Shown here one piece after another: positions 22,899-30,662 of a DNA stretch of 33,239 nt. Positions within the stretch are counted from its first letter, which is position 1, and every line of letters begins with the position of its first letter. The translations under genes and the position numbers were made by a program. The DNA is from Acidilobaceae archaeon (GTDB taxonomy: Archaea > Thermoproteota > Thermoprotei_A > Sulfolobales > Acidilobaceae): NCBI GenBank assembly GCA_027014125.1, contig JALWEI010000025.1, positions 1 to 33,239 of the forward strand. Reading direction: 5' to 3'. The notes under the pieces were generated by a model that saw only the letters and a program-made list of their open reading frames with translations, searched no databases and had not been told where the DNA came from.

Positions 22899-24724
22899 CC
22901 CCGCCGGGAGTATGAGAGTGATACCCCGACTATAACACCAAGCGCTAGCCCGAGGAGTAGGCCTGTGGCAACTGCTCCGGGGAGGCTTGGTGCGGCGGGC
23001 TCTTCGTCCCCGGTCTCCTCGGTGATGGTTACTGTTCTTGTGACTGTGGCCGTCGCCTGGGGCTGCTGGGTGGGTCCTGCTATCTGGCTTGTCTCCTCGT
23101 TGTAGCTGATTTGCATCCATGACGCTAGTATGGAGAGGTCTAGGTATGTCCATGCCCTCTCGGTGTCTCCCTGCTCCTTGTAGTACTCGTATGCTTGTAG
23201 TAGTGCTGCCGCCGCTTGTGATCCTGTTCTTCCTGCTAGGCTGTAGGCCAGTTTTTCTGCGTACGGCATTAGGGTCTCCCCGTCGAATGTGTTGTGGATC
23301 GCCGCTGTGGCCATGGCCACTCCTGCCAGGGATAGGTATGCCTTTGCTATCCTGCCTGGCTCCGCGCTTGCCGATACTACTAGCTCTGCCGCGGTGTCTA
23401 GGTTTGGATCCTGCGCCCCAGTTTCTGCGAAGAGTGTCGAGGCATATGCCGTAACTGCTTTGCCTAGGCTGGCTACTATCATAGTCTTGCTGTTAACCCC
23501 CTGGGGCTTGGGCCAGTCTAGGCTTGCTAGGAGGCTGGCATACTCTGCCATGGTCTTTGCATAGGCTATCATTACCAGGGGGCTGTAGTCTATTGCAGGT
23601 CCTGTTATTGTTATTACTCTGGGCAGGCTCCCGTTGTCTAGTGCCTCCTGCGCCTGCCTGAGGTTCGATGCTGCCATCCAGGTGTATATGGATGCCAATC
23701 CCCCGGCCTCAGTGTCTATACCCTCCAGCATGGAGGTGGTCTGGTTTACCGTCTTTATCGCCTCCTCTAGAAGTGGCGTTACATTGTAGTTATTGCTCTT
23801 AGCCTCCTCGATCCACGTGGATGCCTGTAGGAGGGCTATAGCGTCTACCATCTCCCGCGTGGCTGGGAAGTAGAGTCCGTGCCCCGCCAGGTCCTGGGCA
23901 GCCTTGTAGTGCTCCTCCGCACGGCTGGCTACCTCTTCTAGCCCTGTTCCCGTCTTCTTCATCGCCTCGTATGTGCCCTTGAGCCTATTGTATACTTCAT
24001 CCAGCCCTTGTGGAGCCCCGGGCTTGGAGGGGCTTGGCTCGAGGTTTATGCCTAGGAGTAGGTTTGAGGCTTCCCATATGCTTCCAGCCTCCCTGACCTT
24101 TACTCCTAGCTTCTCGCCCTCCTCGCTTAGGTTTACTTGTACTGGCACGGTTCTGACTATTGCCAGGGGACCGATCCTCTGAACCACCCTCTCGTAGGAG
24201 GTGTATACTAGCTGCCCCTTGGGGACTATGAAGAGGGTGCCCCCGCCCTCTGCTACCGCCTTTAACTTATCCTTCAGGCCTCCTACCGGGCCTATTGTGG
24301 AGTCCGGGTATATCATCCCTGTGATCACGTTTGGGGTTCTGCATTGTATCCCTGAGAGGGCGGCTATTGTTGCTAGCGTCATCGCTGCCCCCGCGCTGGG
24401 GCCCCCCACTATTATGCTTGGGGCCTCTAGCCTATAGTAGAAGTCGTATTTCTCTATGTCTAGTCCCAGGATGAGTGTGGCGGTGAATGCTGCTATCCTG
24501 GCTGCCCCCTGAGTGTCGATCTCCGTTGCCGGGCTTGTGCTTATGTACACTCTCCCCTCTCCTGGTGTTACCCTTACACTTATGTTGCCAAGGACCCCGC
24601 CTCCCCCTGTTGATACTGCTGCTATCCTGAGCGTGCACTCTCCCACGGTGTCGCTGTGTGATGGAATTGGTGTTGCCGTTAGGAGTGTTAGTATGATGAT
24701 AGCTAGGGCTATGCCCGTCTTCAT
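22895..24724 (-). CDS. Exported Lon-like (S16-type) serine protease, membrane-anchored
   Basis: The 609-residue product begins with a signal peptide (MKTGIALAIIILTLLTATPI) and ends with a C-terminal membrane helix (GLLLGLALGVIVGVSLSY, then SRRG). Between residues 60 and 200 lies a Lon-type proteolytic domain: catalytic Ser110 in VGGPSAGAAMTLA and Lys151 in GPVGGLKDKLKAV. It has no AAA+ ATPase domain, unlike cytosolic or membrane LonB, and matches the archaeal group of predicted secreted serine proteases (COG1750). About 330 mostly alpha-helical residues follow, then a Thr/Glu-rich linker before the anchor. The product likely works outside the cell without ATP. ATG 24724. Confidence 0.87.
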   Translation of the reverse strand: MKTGIALAIIILTLLTATPIPSHSDTVGECTLRIAAVSTGGGGVLGNISVRVTPGEGRVYISTSPATEIDTQGAARIAAFTATLILGLDIEKYDFYYRLEAPSIIVGGPSAGAAMTLATIAALSGIQCRTPNVITGMIYPDSTIGPVGGLKDKLKAVAEGGGTLFIVPKGQLVYTSYERVVQRIGPLAIVRTVPVQVNLSEEGEKLGVKVREAGSIWEASNLLLGINLEPSPSKPGAPQGLDEVYNRLKGTYEAMKKTGTGLEEVASRAEEHYKAAQDLAGHGLYFPATREMVDAIALLQASTWIEEAKSNNYNVTPLLEEAIKTVNQTTSMLEGIDTEAGGLASIYTWMAASNLRQAQEALDNGSLPRVITITGPAIDYSPLVMIAYAKTMAEYASLLASLDWPKPQGVNSKTMIVASLGKAVTAYASTLFAETGAQDPNLDTAAELVVSASAEPGRIAKAYLSLAGVAMATAAIHNTFDGETLMPYAEKLAYSLAGRTGSQAAAALLQAYEYYKEQGDTERAWTYLDLSILASWMQISYNEETSQIAGPTQQPQATATVTRTVTITEETGDEEPAAPSLPGAVATGLLLGLALGVIVGVSLSYSRRG

Positions 24725-24763
24725 TATCTGGGCACCAGTGGCTCCCAGTTGGGGCGGGCGGGG

Positions 24764-25570
24764 TTATACGGGTTTCCAAGATATATGGCCGTGGAGCAGC
24801 CATTCCCTCGTGTTGTACTTGCTAGTGTAGAGCTTGTGCACCTCCTCCACCTCAGCTAGTGTCAACCCCCCGGTATACGCGTCTGCCCCTAGAACCCTCT
24901 TGAAGCCCTCTACCAGTGCCTCATATACCTCTCTGAGGCCCGGGTTTAGGCCTAGCTGCCTAAGCCCGGCTATCCTCGAGGCCAGCTCTTCTGAAGGCGT
25001 GCTTGTATTGATTACTGCAACCCACTCTCTTGGGTCGAAGTCTAGTAGAAGGGTGCCGTGTTGGAGGAGCGCCTCCCCCGTCCTCACCTGGGCGCTCCCC
25101 GAGATCTTCTTGTCCTCAACGGTGACGTCGCTGGCCCCCTCGGTTAGGTAGCAGAGCTCCTCCCCGCCGAGTCCCCTGTAGCCGCCTACCCTGGCGTCTA
25201 GTCCTAGTAGCCTGGCCGCCTCTGCTACCCCCTCCGCTATCTTCGCTGCTGAGGTTGCTACGTCTAGCTTGTATAGGGGGGTGTTGCTGGAGAGGACTAT
25301 ACTGTATGTGACCTCGCCGGTTGAGGAGTGGAGGAGCGCCCTGCCCCCGGTTGGCCTCCTCACCAGGGGGTAGCCCCTCCTCTCTGCCTCTCTAATGTTC
25401 ACCGCTTTACGGGGGTCTTGGCTCCTGCCTATGGTTACGCCTGTGGGGAGCCATGTGTATACCCTGAGAGTGTCTACCCCTGTGCGAGGCCTCATCCTTA
25501 GGATGGCCTCGTCTATGGCCATATTGACTCGTGGATCCCTGGCCCCGTCAAGTATTATCCTCAGCTTCAA
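24764..25570 (-). CDS. lplA: Lipoate-protein ligase A family protein
   Basis: LplA activates lipoate (or octanoate) with ATP and attaches it to a lysine of a lipoyl domain. The 268-residue product has the N-terminal NMAIDEAIL, the lipoate-binding [11 protein letters not shown] (71-81) and the catalytic Lys in KKISGSAQ (Lys155), followed by [12 protein letters not shown]. The C-terminal region after about residue 220 is short ([22 protein letters not shown]) and resembles a reduced accessory domain. The ATG at 25570 overlaps the lipA stop (ATGA). It is the third gene of a lipoyl cassette. Whether octanoyl or lipoyl is its natural substrate cannot be told. Confidence 0.92.
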   Translation of the reverse strand: MKLRIILDGARDPRVNMAIDEAILRMRPRTGVDTLRVYTWLPTGVTIGRSQDPRKAVNIREAERRGYPLVRRPTGGRALLHSSTGEVTYSIVLSSNTPLYKLDVATSAAKIAEGVAEAARLLGLDARVGGYRGLGGEELCYLTEGASDVTVEDKKISGSAQVRTGEALLQHGTLLLDFDPREWVAVINTSTPSEELASRIAGLRQLGLNPGLREVYEALVEGFKRVLGADAYTGGLTLAEVEEVHKLYTSKYNTREWLLHGHISWKPV

Positions 25571-26418
25571 CCTCGTGTTGCCTCCATGTATGCCTCCTTT
25601 GCCTTGTAGCTCGTCCTTGCCAGGGGGTGGGCTATTACTGCCTTGAAGCCTAGGCTACGGGCCTTCTCCTCTAGCGTCTTGAACTCTTGCAGGGTGTACA
25701 TCTTTACTAGGGGGTGGTGGCGCGGGCTTGGCCTTAGGTATTGGGATAGGACTAGTATATCCACGCCAACACCTCTTAGGTCCCTCATTGCCTCTACAAC
25801 CTCCCATTGCTCCTCGCCCATGCCGAGTAGTATCGAGGACTTCGTGATTATCCTTGGGTTCATCTCCTTCACAGTCTCCAGTACCTTTAGGCTCTGCTCG
25901 TACCCCGCCCTCCTGTCCCTTACCTTCGGTGTGAGCCTCCTGACCGTCTCTATGTTATGGGCTATAACCTCGGGCCCGGCCTCCACCACTGTCCTTAGCG
26001 ACTCCCTGCTCCCCTGGAAGTCGGGTATCAGGGCCTCAACAATCACCCCCGGGTTTAGCCTCTTCACTGCCCTGATCGTCTCGGCGTAGTGCCCGGCGCC
26101 CCCATCGGGCAGGTCGTCCCTATCCACGCTTGTTATTGTGACGTAGTCTAGGCCCATCCTCTTGACCGCTAGTGCCACCTTCATAGGCTCTCCCGGGTCA
26201 AGTGGCTGGGGCCTGCCGCTCTTCACGTAGCAGAACCTGCATCCCCGGGTGCATATGTCGCCCATTATCATGAACGTGGCCGTCCCACTCCCCCAGCACT
26301 CACCAATGTTGGGGCATAGGGCCTCCTCGCAGACAGTTGCTATCCCAAGCCCTGCTACCAGCTTGGCCACGTCCCTATGCCGCCTGCCTGGCCTGACTCT
26401 GAGCCTGATCTTCTCCAA
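25567..26418 (-). CDS. lipA: Lipoyl synthase (radical SAM)
   Basis: LipA inserts two sulfur atoms into a protein-bound octanoyl group. Both iron-sulfur motifs are present: the auxiliary cluster Cys30-x4-Cys35-x5-Cys41 ([12 protein letters not shown]) and the radical SAM Cys56-x3-Cys60-x2-Cys63 (CTRGCRFC). The family's C-terminal RSSY reads RTSY here (Ser270 retained), so the serine ligand is kept. The 283-residue length is normal. The start is TTG 26418 with GAGGGTGAG upstream, which makes the gene overlap the lipoyl-domain gene by 44 bases. It is coupled to lplA downstream. The call is secure. Confidence 0.95.
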   Translation of the reverse strand: MEKIRLRVRPGRRHRDVAKLVAGLGIATVCEEALCPNIGECWGSGTATFMIMGDICTRGCRFCYVKSGRPQPLDPGEPMKVALAVKRMGLDYVTITSVDRDDLPDGGAGHYAETIRAVKRLNPGVIVEALIPDFQGSRESLRTVVEAGPEVIAHNIETVRRLTPKVRDRRAGYEQSLKVLETVKEMNPRIITKSSILLGMGEEQWEVVEAMRDLRGVGVDILVLSQYLRPSPRHHPLVKMYTLQEFKTLEEKARSLGFKAVIAHPLARTSYKAKEAYMEATRG

Positions 26419-26659
26419 CAGGGCTCACCCTCAGTAACGGGGCCCCGGGGCCCACGGGGTCGCCGGGGCTGGCTAGGACCTCCTCTACCACGCCTGCTAC
26501 TGGGGATTCTATGACTAGTATGGCCTTCTCTATCTCAACCTCGGCCACTGGCTCGCCCTCCTCAACCTTATCCCCCGGCTTTTTTGCTATGGAGACTATC
26601 TTACCCTTCCAGTCGCCCCTCCTGGGCCACAGGTCTCTTGGAACCTCTACTATCGCCAT
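26375..26659 (-). CDS. Stand-alone lipoyl-domain carrier protein
   Basis: The 94-residue product is a single biotinyl/lipoyl domain: [39 protein letters not shown] (residues 20-58, in parts). The modified lysine is expected at 45 in EIEKA, as in E2 lipoyl domains (DKA). The C-terminal tail is Gln/Ala-rich. It is far too small to be an E2 acyltransferase and lacks the GcvH length and pattern. As first gene of an operon with lipA and lplA it is probably their substrate; its enzymatic partner is not in this window. Biotin attachment is less likely because the usual MKM is absent. ATG 26659. Confidence 0.88.
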   Translation of the reverse strand: MAIVEVPRDLWPRRGDWKGKIVSIAKKPGDKVEEGEPVAEVEIEKAILVIESPVAGVVEEVLASPGDPVGPGAPLLRVSPVGEDQAQSQARQAA

Positions 26660-26717
26660 CTCGGCACACCTGGGGGAGAACCCCTCTCCTGGGGCCTGGA
26701 TCCCGTTGCTGTCAAGG

Positions 26718-26730
26718 CTTAATAATATAG
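26718..26730. promoter_or_regulatory. AT island shared by the lipoyl cassette and the heme-like membrane protein gene
   Basis: CTTAATAATATAG, and CTATATTATTAAG on the other strand. It predicts starts near 26698 for the lipoyl operon and 26750 for the plus-strand gene. The latter favours a start codon at 26756 or later. Inferred. Confidence 0.55.
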
Positions 26731-26755
26731 GCTCTTAGTGATCCCTGGTGCAAGG

Positions 26756-27271
26756 GTGGATACTGTGGGCTACAGGCTATCCTACCCACCGCTACTGCTC
26801 GTTTTAGCCCTCCTACTAGCTTCTCTCGCCTCTGGCACCGTCTCATATGCGGATGGAGATGATTATGGCGAGGGCGAAAATGGGGTTGCCGATGGTCTAG
26901 GCGAGCTGGCTTGGAGTCTGGGCCCTGTGCTGGTGGCCGCGTTTGCTGTATACAAGTATAGCTTGCCCTACCAGGCTAGGATGGGCCTCAGGCTACCCGT
27001 TAGGTATAAGCATGTACTCGACCTGCACATCTACAGTAGCATCGGACTGGGCCTTGTTGCGCTGGCCCACGGGTACCTTCTGCTCGAGGAGGCTACTGTG
27101 CTCGAGTATGCTATAGGGGCCGTGATCGTGTTTATGATGATCACGGGGATCCTGCTACGCTGGTCTAAGAATAGGAGGGTTAAGGCCTACGCCAGGCTAC
27201 TGCACACCCAGAGGCTGCTCGCGGTAACCCTGCTGGTGCTCGTTGCAATACATACGGGGATTAGGGACTAG
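26756..27271 (+). CDS. Four-helix membrane protein with paired histidines (possible b-type cytochrome)
   Basis: No exact family was recognised. From GTG 26756 the product is 171 residues with about four hydrophobic stretches. The first looks like a signal peptide or helix and leads into an acidic segment (ADGDDYGEGENG) presumably outside. Two later helices each hold two histidines: His91-x13-His105 (LHIYSSIGLGLVALAHG) and His150-x15-His166 (LLHTQRLLAVTLLVLVAIHTG). Such pairs on neighbouring helices are how ferric-reductase-like and cytochrome b membrane proteins bind two hemes. GTG 26738 is an upstream alternative start but precedes the predicted transcript start. It is followed by pckA, which has its own TATA. 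Confidence 0.75.
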   Translation: MDTVGYRLSYPPLLLVLALLLASLASGTVSYADGDDYGEGENGVADGLGELAWSLGPVLVAAFAVYKYSLPYQARMGLRLPVRYKHVLDLHIYSSIGLGLVALAHGYLLLEEATVLEYAIGAVIVFMMITGILLRWSKNRRVKAYARLLHTQRLLAVTLLVLVAIHTGIRD

Positions 27272-27277
27272 TAGACG

Positions 27278-27285
27278 GTTATTAC
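27278..27285 (+). promoter_or_regulatory. TATA-like element for pckA
   Basis: GTTATTAC lies 38-45 bases before the TTG start of pckA and predicts a transcript from about 27308. Inferred. Confidence 0.4.
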
Positions 27286-27322
27286 ACCCATCCACCGGTC
27301 CTCACCCACCTGGTGCCCGTGG

Positions 27323-28822
27323 TTGGAGGCTGTAGCCAGGATCCTGAGGGCCCTCGAGGAGAGGGCTAGGCTTGTGAGGAACCCTGGTGCGTCGTGGCTT
27401 AGGAGGGAGGCCTCCCGCTATGCTGTCCCTAACGAGTGGGGTGTGCCCCTATTCAGGTCTAGGGTATGCGCCAGGATGCCCGACGCCACGATAGAGGATG
27501 TTAACAAGCTGGAGGGTGGAGAGGCTGCTAGGCTTGAGGAGGAGTTGAGGCGCGTCGAGGAGTACGTATCCTCCCGGGAGTTCATCGTTGTCGACTCTAG
27601 TATAGGCTCCTCCCTCGGCTTCAGGCTGAAGGTGAGGTCTTTTATCTCCTCCACGAGCCCCCACCTGGCGCTCATGTTCTCCACCAACTACTTCCCCGGC
27701 CCCGATGACGGGGAGCCGGTGATCTATAGCGTGGATATACCCGAGTGGCCTAGGAGGCTCGTCGCTGTTGACCCGGTTGAGAGGGCCACCATAATACTCG
27801 GGAGCGACTACTATGGCGAGCTCAAGATGAGCGCCCTTAGGATGGCCATGAACTATGCCAGGGATCATATGGGGATGCTCGGGGTCCACGCCGGGTCTAA
27901 GGTGTACCACCTGGAGGGGGCTCCCAGCCGTGGGCTCGGGGTACTAGTCTTCGGCCTGAGCGGTACAGGGAAGTCTACGATCACATTCCACCTCCACGAG
28001 GGCCAGCTGAGGCAGGGGGAGTGGGTTTCGATAAGGCAGGACGATATAAACATCCTGACCCGGGGCCTCTACGCCTACGCCACCGAGAGGAACTTCTACC
28101 CCAAGACCGACTCCGCCCCGGGTATACCCAACCTCTACCGGGCGCTGAGGCACCCTGATACGGTGCTTGAGAATGTCTACGTTGAGGATGGGAGGATAGA
28201 CTTCACCGTGACCAGCGGGTGCCACTCCAACGCCAGGGCGGTTGCGGTTAGGCACGCAATAGAGGGGGCCGATAATACGTATGACACCCCTAGGATCGAC
28301 TTCATATTCTTCCTAACCAGGAGGAGCGACATGCCGGTTGCGGCCAGGCTAACGGGGCCGGAGCAGGCTACTGCATACTTCATGCTCGGCGAGTCGATTA
28401 AGACCAGCGCAGGCACCATGGACCCGAGGGAGGTGGGGAAGCCTGTCAGGGTTCCAGGCTTCGACCCCTTCATAATAGGGCCAAGGTGGATAAACGGCCT
28501 CCGCTTCTACGAGGCCCTGCACCTCAACCCCGAGACCAGGGTCTACATACTCAACACCGGGTACGTGGCGGATAGGAAGGTAACCCCACGGGACACCCTG
28601 TCGACGATACTCGCTATAATGAGGGGCGAGGCGGAGGAGGAGTATGACGAGGCCTTGAATATGTACATGGTCACCAGGGCACCTGGAGCAGATCTGGAAA
28701 AACTGGACCCGCGCAGGGCGATACCGGGCTACAAGAGCCACATGATACAGGCTAGGGAGGAGAGGAGGAAGTACCTACTAGGCAAGTACCCCCAGCTAGC
28801 TTTCGCCGCAAATGCGATCTAA
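27323..28822 (+). CDS. pckA: Phosphoenolpyruvate carboxykinase (ATP type)
   Basis: The enzyme interconverts oxaloacetate and phosphoenolpyruvate with ATP. The 499-residue product has the kinase loop GLSGTGKST (211-219), the second metal motif DDINI (240-244), YFPGPDD near residue 123, and the late LTGPEQATAYFMLGES region that resembles the ATP-PEPCK nucleotide-binding part. The GTP-type enzyme is longer (about 600 residues) with a different P-loop signature, so the ATP type is favoured. In a peptide fermenter it could make PEP for sugar synthesis. The start is a TTG at 27323 after GGTG. No ATG gives the conserved N-terminus. Confidence 0.88.
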   Translation: MEAVARILRALEERARLVRNPGASWLRREASRYAVPNEWGVPLFRSRVCARMPDATIEDVNKLEGGEAARLEEELRRVEEYVSSREFIVVDSSIGSSLGFRLKVRSFISSTSPHLALMFSTNYFPGPDDGEPVIYSVDIPEWPRRLVAVDPVERATIILGSDYYGELKMSALRMAMNYARDHMGMLGVHAGSKVYHLEGAPSRGLGVLVFGLSGTGKSTITFHLHEGQLRQGEWVSIRQDDINILTRGLYAYATERNFYPKTDSAPGIPNLYRALRHPDTVLENVYVEDGRIDFTVTSGCHSNARAVAVRHAIEGADNTYDTPRIDFIFFLTRRSDMPVAARLTGPEQATAYFMLGESIKTSAGTMDPREVGKPVRVPGFDPFIIGPRWINGLRFYEALHLNPETRVYILNTGYVADRKVTPRDTLSTILAIMRGEAEEEYDEALNMYMVTRAPGADLEKLDPRRAIPGYKSHMIQAREERRKYLLGKYPQLAFAANAI

Positions 28823-28874
28823 ACCCGGGGGCCCCATCCACTGCTATATGGGGTGCGCAGGAGGCTGGGCGCCA

Positions 28875-28962
28875 TGGTGCGGGGGGTGGGATTCGAACCC
28901 ACGCAGGCCTACGCCAACGGGTCTTAAGCCCGCCCCCTTTGGCCGGGCTCGGGCACCCCCGC
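28875..28962 (-). tRNA. tRNA-Leu (anticodon TAA), CCA encoded
   Basis: On the minus strand the gene reads from GCGGGGG at 28962-28956 to CCA at 28877-28875. The acceptor pairs with CCCCCGC, the anticodon stem-loop is CGGGCTTAAGACCCG with anticodon TAA, the long variable arm (TTGGCGTAGGCC) marks a class II tRNA, and the T arm is GTGGG-TTCGAAT-CCCAC. There is no intron. It is convergent with pckA and divergent from the acyl-CoA dehydrogenase gene. Confidence 0.96.
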
Positions 28963-28997
28963 GCCTCCCCTACTTATTCTTAGGTCTATGGGAACTC

Positions 28998-29008
28998 CAT
29001 ATTTTAGT
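28998..29008. promoter_or_regulatory. TATA island shared by tRNA-Leu and the acyl-CoA dehydrogenase gene
   Basis: CCATATTTTAG, and CTAAAATATGG on the minus strand. Predicted starts are near 28976 (14 bases before the tRNA) and 29028 (13 bases before the GTG). A second AT stretch, CTTATTCTTA at 28973-28982, is too close to the tRNA to be its TATA. Inferred. Confidence 0.5.
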
Positions 29009-29040
29009 GTCTCGCCCCGGATACGTATTCCTGGTGGCGC

Positions 29041-30093
29041 GTGGTGCTGCTGGATCCTCTTGGCATGGTTCCTGACGGGCTTAGGAGGCTCCTGTTGGAG
29101 GAGGTCCCTGCTAGGGCTGGGGAGATTGACAGGCTTAACAGGGTGCCTGACAGCCTCTTGGAGGCCCTGGCCTCTGAGGGCGCCTTCGACGCTACCTCCC
29201 TCGGGCTTGGGGGCCTGCTTGAGGCGGTGAGGCTCGCTGCTAGGAGTAGTCCTGGGCTGGCCCACGTGATCCTTGTCCACGGTACTAGTGTTATCGCCTC
29301 TGGAGGCGTGGCCGGGTCTAGGGGCATCGTGGCCTTTAGCGTCACTGAGCCTGGCGGGGGTAGTGATGTGATCGCTAATCTGAAGACCAGTGCTAGGGAG
29401 GAGGGCTCCTCGGCTGTCATTGACGGGGTTAAGGTCTTCACCAGTAACGCCCTGTACGCGGGTGAGTTCCTGGTCCTAGCCAAGGGGCCCGGGGGGCCGA
29501 CGATGTACCTCGTCCCTAGGGGCGGGGGCGTCGAGGTGGAGCCTTTGGAGCTTTCCGGGTTCAGGGGGAGCGGTGTCGGCCGTGTAGTGTACAGGGAGGC
29601 TAGGGGCGAGAGGGTCGGGGAGCCTGGACGCGGCCTGAGGGAGGCCCTACAGGGCATCAACGTGGGGAGGCTGGGATACGCCGCTATAGCCCTCGGCATG
29701 GCCGAGTCTATGGTGGAGGAGGCGTATAGGGCGGCCTCGGGGAAGAGGGTCTTCGGTAGGGGCCTGCTGGAGCTCCAGGGGCCCCGGTGGATGCTGGCTG
29801 AGGTGTATAGGAGGAGCCTCCTCCTACGGGGGCTAGTCGCCAGTGCTATAGCGGGGGCGAGGGGGTGGACCGTGGACCCGGTGCTTGCTGCTGCCGCCAA
29901 GGTTGAGGCGGGCTCCCTGGCTAGGGAGGCCGTGTGGACCGGGGTCCAGCTCCAGGGCGGGCGTGGCCTGGCCCTTGGGGGCCTCGGGGAGAGGCTGTGG
30001 AGGGACTCCCGTGTGCTCGATATAGGTGAGGGGAGCCGGGAGGTCCTGCTAGACTTCCTGTGGGGTAGGCTTGAGAGGAGGCTGGGAGGGTGA
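29041..30093 (+). CDS. Acyl-CoA dehydrogenase family protein
   Basis: These flavoproteins introduce the alpha-beta double bond in acyl-CoA. The 350-residue product is somewhat shorter than the usual 380 or so. Seen are FSVTEPGGGSDV (99-110), the flavin/substrate loop region, QLQGGRG (303-309) and the C-terminal IGEGSREV (328-335) with Glu330 at the place of the catalytic base in short-chain enzymes. The N-terminal helical domain is reduced, which explains the length. Reading starts at GTG 29041 after GGTGGC. Its stop overlaps the phosphoesterase start (GTGA). The electron acceptor (ETF) is not in this window. Confidence 0.87.
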   Translation: MVLLDPLGMVPDGLRRLLLEEVPARAGEIDRLNRVPDSLLEALASEGAFDATSLGLGGLLEAVRLAARSSPGLAHVILVHGTSVIASGGVAGSRGIVAFSVTEPGGGSDVIANLKTSAREEGSSAVIDGVKVFTSNALYAGEFLVLAKGPGGPTMYLVPRGGGVEVEPLELSGFRGSGVGRVVYREARGERVGEPGRGLREALQGINVGRLGYAAIALGMAESMVEEAYRAASGKRVFGRGLLELQGPRWMLAEVYRRSLLLRGLVASAIAGARGWTVDPVLAAAAKVEAGSLAREAVWTGVQLQGGRGLALGGLGERLWRDSRVLDIGEGSREVLLDFLWGRLERRLGG

Positions 30094-30662
30094 TCATACT
30101 CCACGTCTCCGACCCCCACTGCGCGACGGGGGTGCTGAGGAGGATCCTGGGGGAGGCTAGCTACGACCTGGTCGCCGCTACCGGGGATTATGAGTGCCTC
30201 GACACTGCCGAGGCCCTGCTGGGTGCAGGGGGCCGGGTTGTTGCTGTTACTGGTAACATGGATACCCCCGCGATCCGTAGGCGCCTCCAGGAGGCTGGCG
30301 TGCTGGTGGAGGGTAGGGTAGCCACAGTCTCGGGGCTGAGCGTGGCTGGGGTTGGGGGCCTGGATCCTGCGGGGACCATGGCTAGGCTGGGGGGTAGCGC
30401 TGAGGTCCTCCTGAGCCACCATCCCCCTCGGGGGGTGCTGGACCTCACCCTCCTAGGCGTCCATGCTGGGCTCGACGAGCTCGTGGAGGTGGCCTCTAGG
30501 CTGGGGGCCCGGCTGCACCTCTTCGGGCATATCCACGAGAGCCCCGGGTTTAGGGTGGAGTGGGGCCGGCTCCACGTTAATCCTGGGCCTGCGCTTGAGG
30601 GTAGGTATGCGGTTATCGATTATCCCCGCGGGGTGGTGTCGCTGGGGAGGGTTAGAGTGTAG
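30090..30662 (+). CDS. Calcineurin-like metallophosphoesterase (YfcE/MJ0936-like)
   Basis: The 190-residue product has the complete metal-binding series of the family: D8-x-H10 (SDPH), GD33 (TGDYE), GN56 (TGNMD), H110 (LSHHPP) and GHIH (H147, H149). Archaeal members hydrolyse phosphodiesters in vitro, with unclear natural substrates. GTG 30090 overlaps the dehydrogenase stop, and GGGAGG lies directly upstream, so the two genes form an operon. Its last 43 bases overlap the convergent MFS transporter gene. The call is secure for the fold and metal centre, open for the substrate. Confidence 0.9.
   Translation: MIILHVSDPHCATGVLRRILGEASYDLVAATGDYECLDTAEALLGAGGRVVAVTGNMDTPAIRRRLQEAGVLVEGRVATVSGLSVAGVGGLDPAGTMARLGGSAEVLLSHHPPRGVLDLTLLGVHAGLDELVEVASRLGARLHLFGHIHESPGFRVEWGRLHVNPGPALEGRYAVIDYPRGVVSLGRVRV

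Noticed and set aside
26575-26585. T-rich run (CTTTTTTG) as a possible terminator
   Set aside because: It is within the lipoyl-domain gene (Lys-Lys codons on the minus strand), not at any gene end.
27118-27144. Inverted repeat around CGTGATC...GATCACG
   Set aside because: It lies inside the coding region of the heme-like membrane protein and is explained by codons for a Val/Ile/Met/Thr helix; there is no intergenic context for a regulatory site.
29004-30422. A 472-codon open frame on the minus strand opposite the acyl-CoA dehydrogenase and phosphoesterase genes
   Set aside because: Its translation is Ser/Pro/Arg-rich without any domain pattern, and both plus-strand genes show full family motifs. 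It is a mirror of G+C-rich coding DNA.
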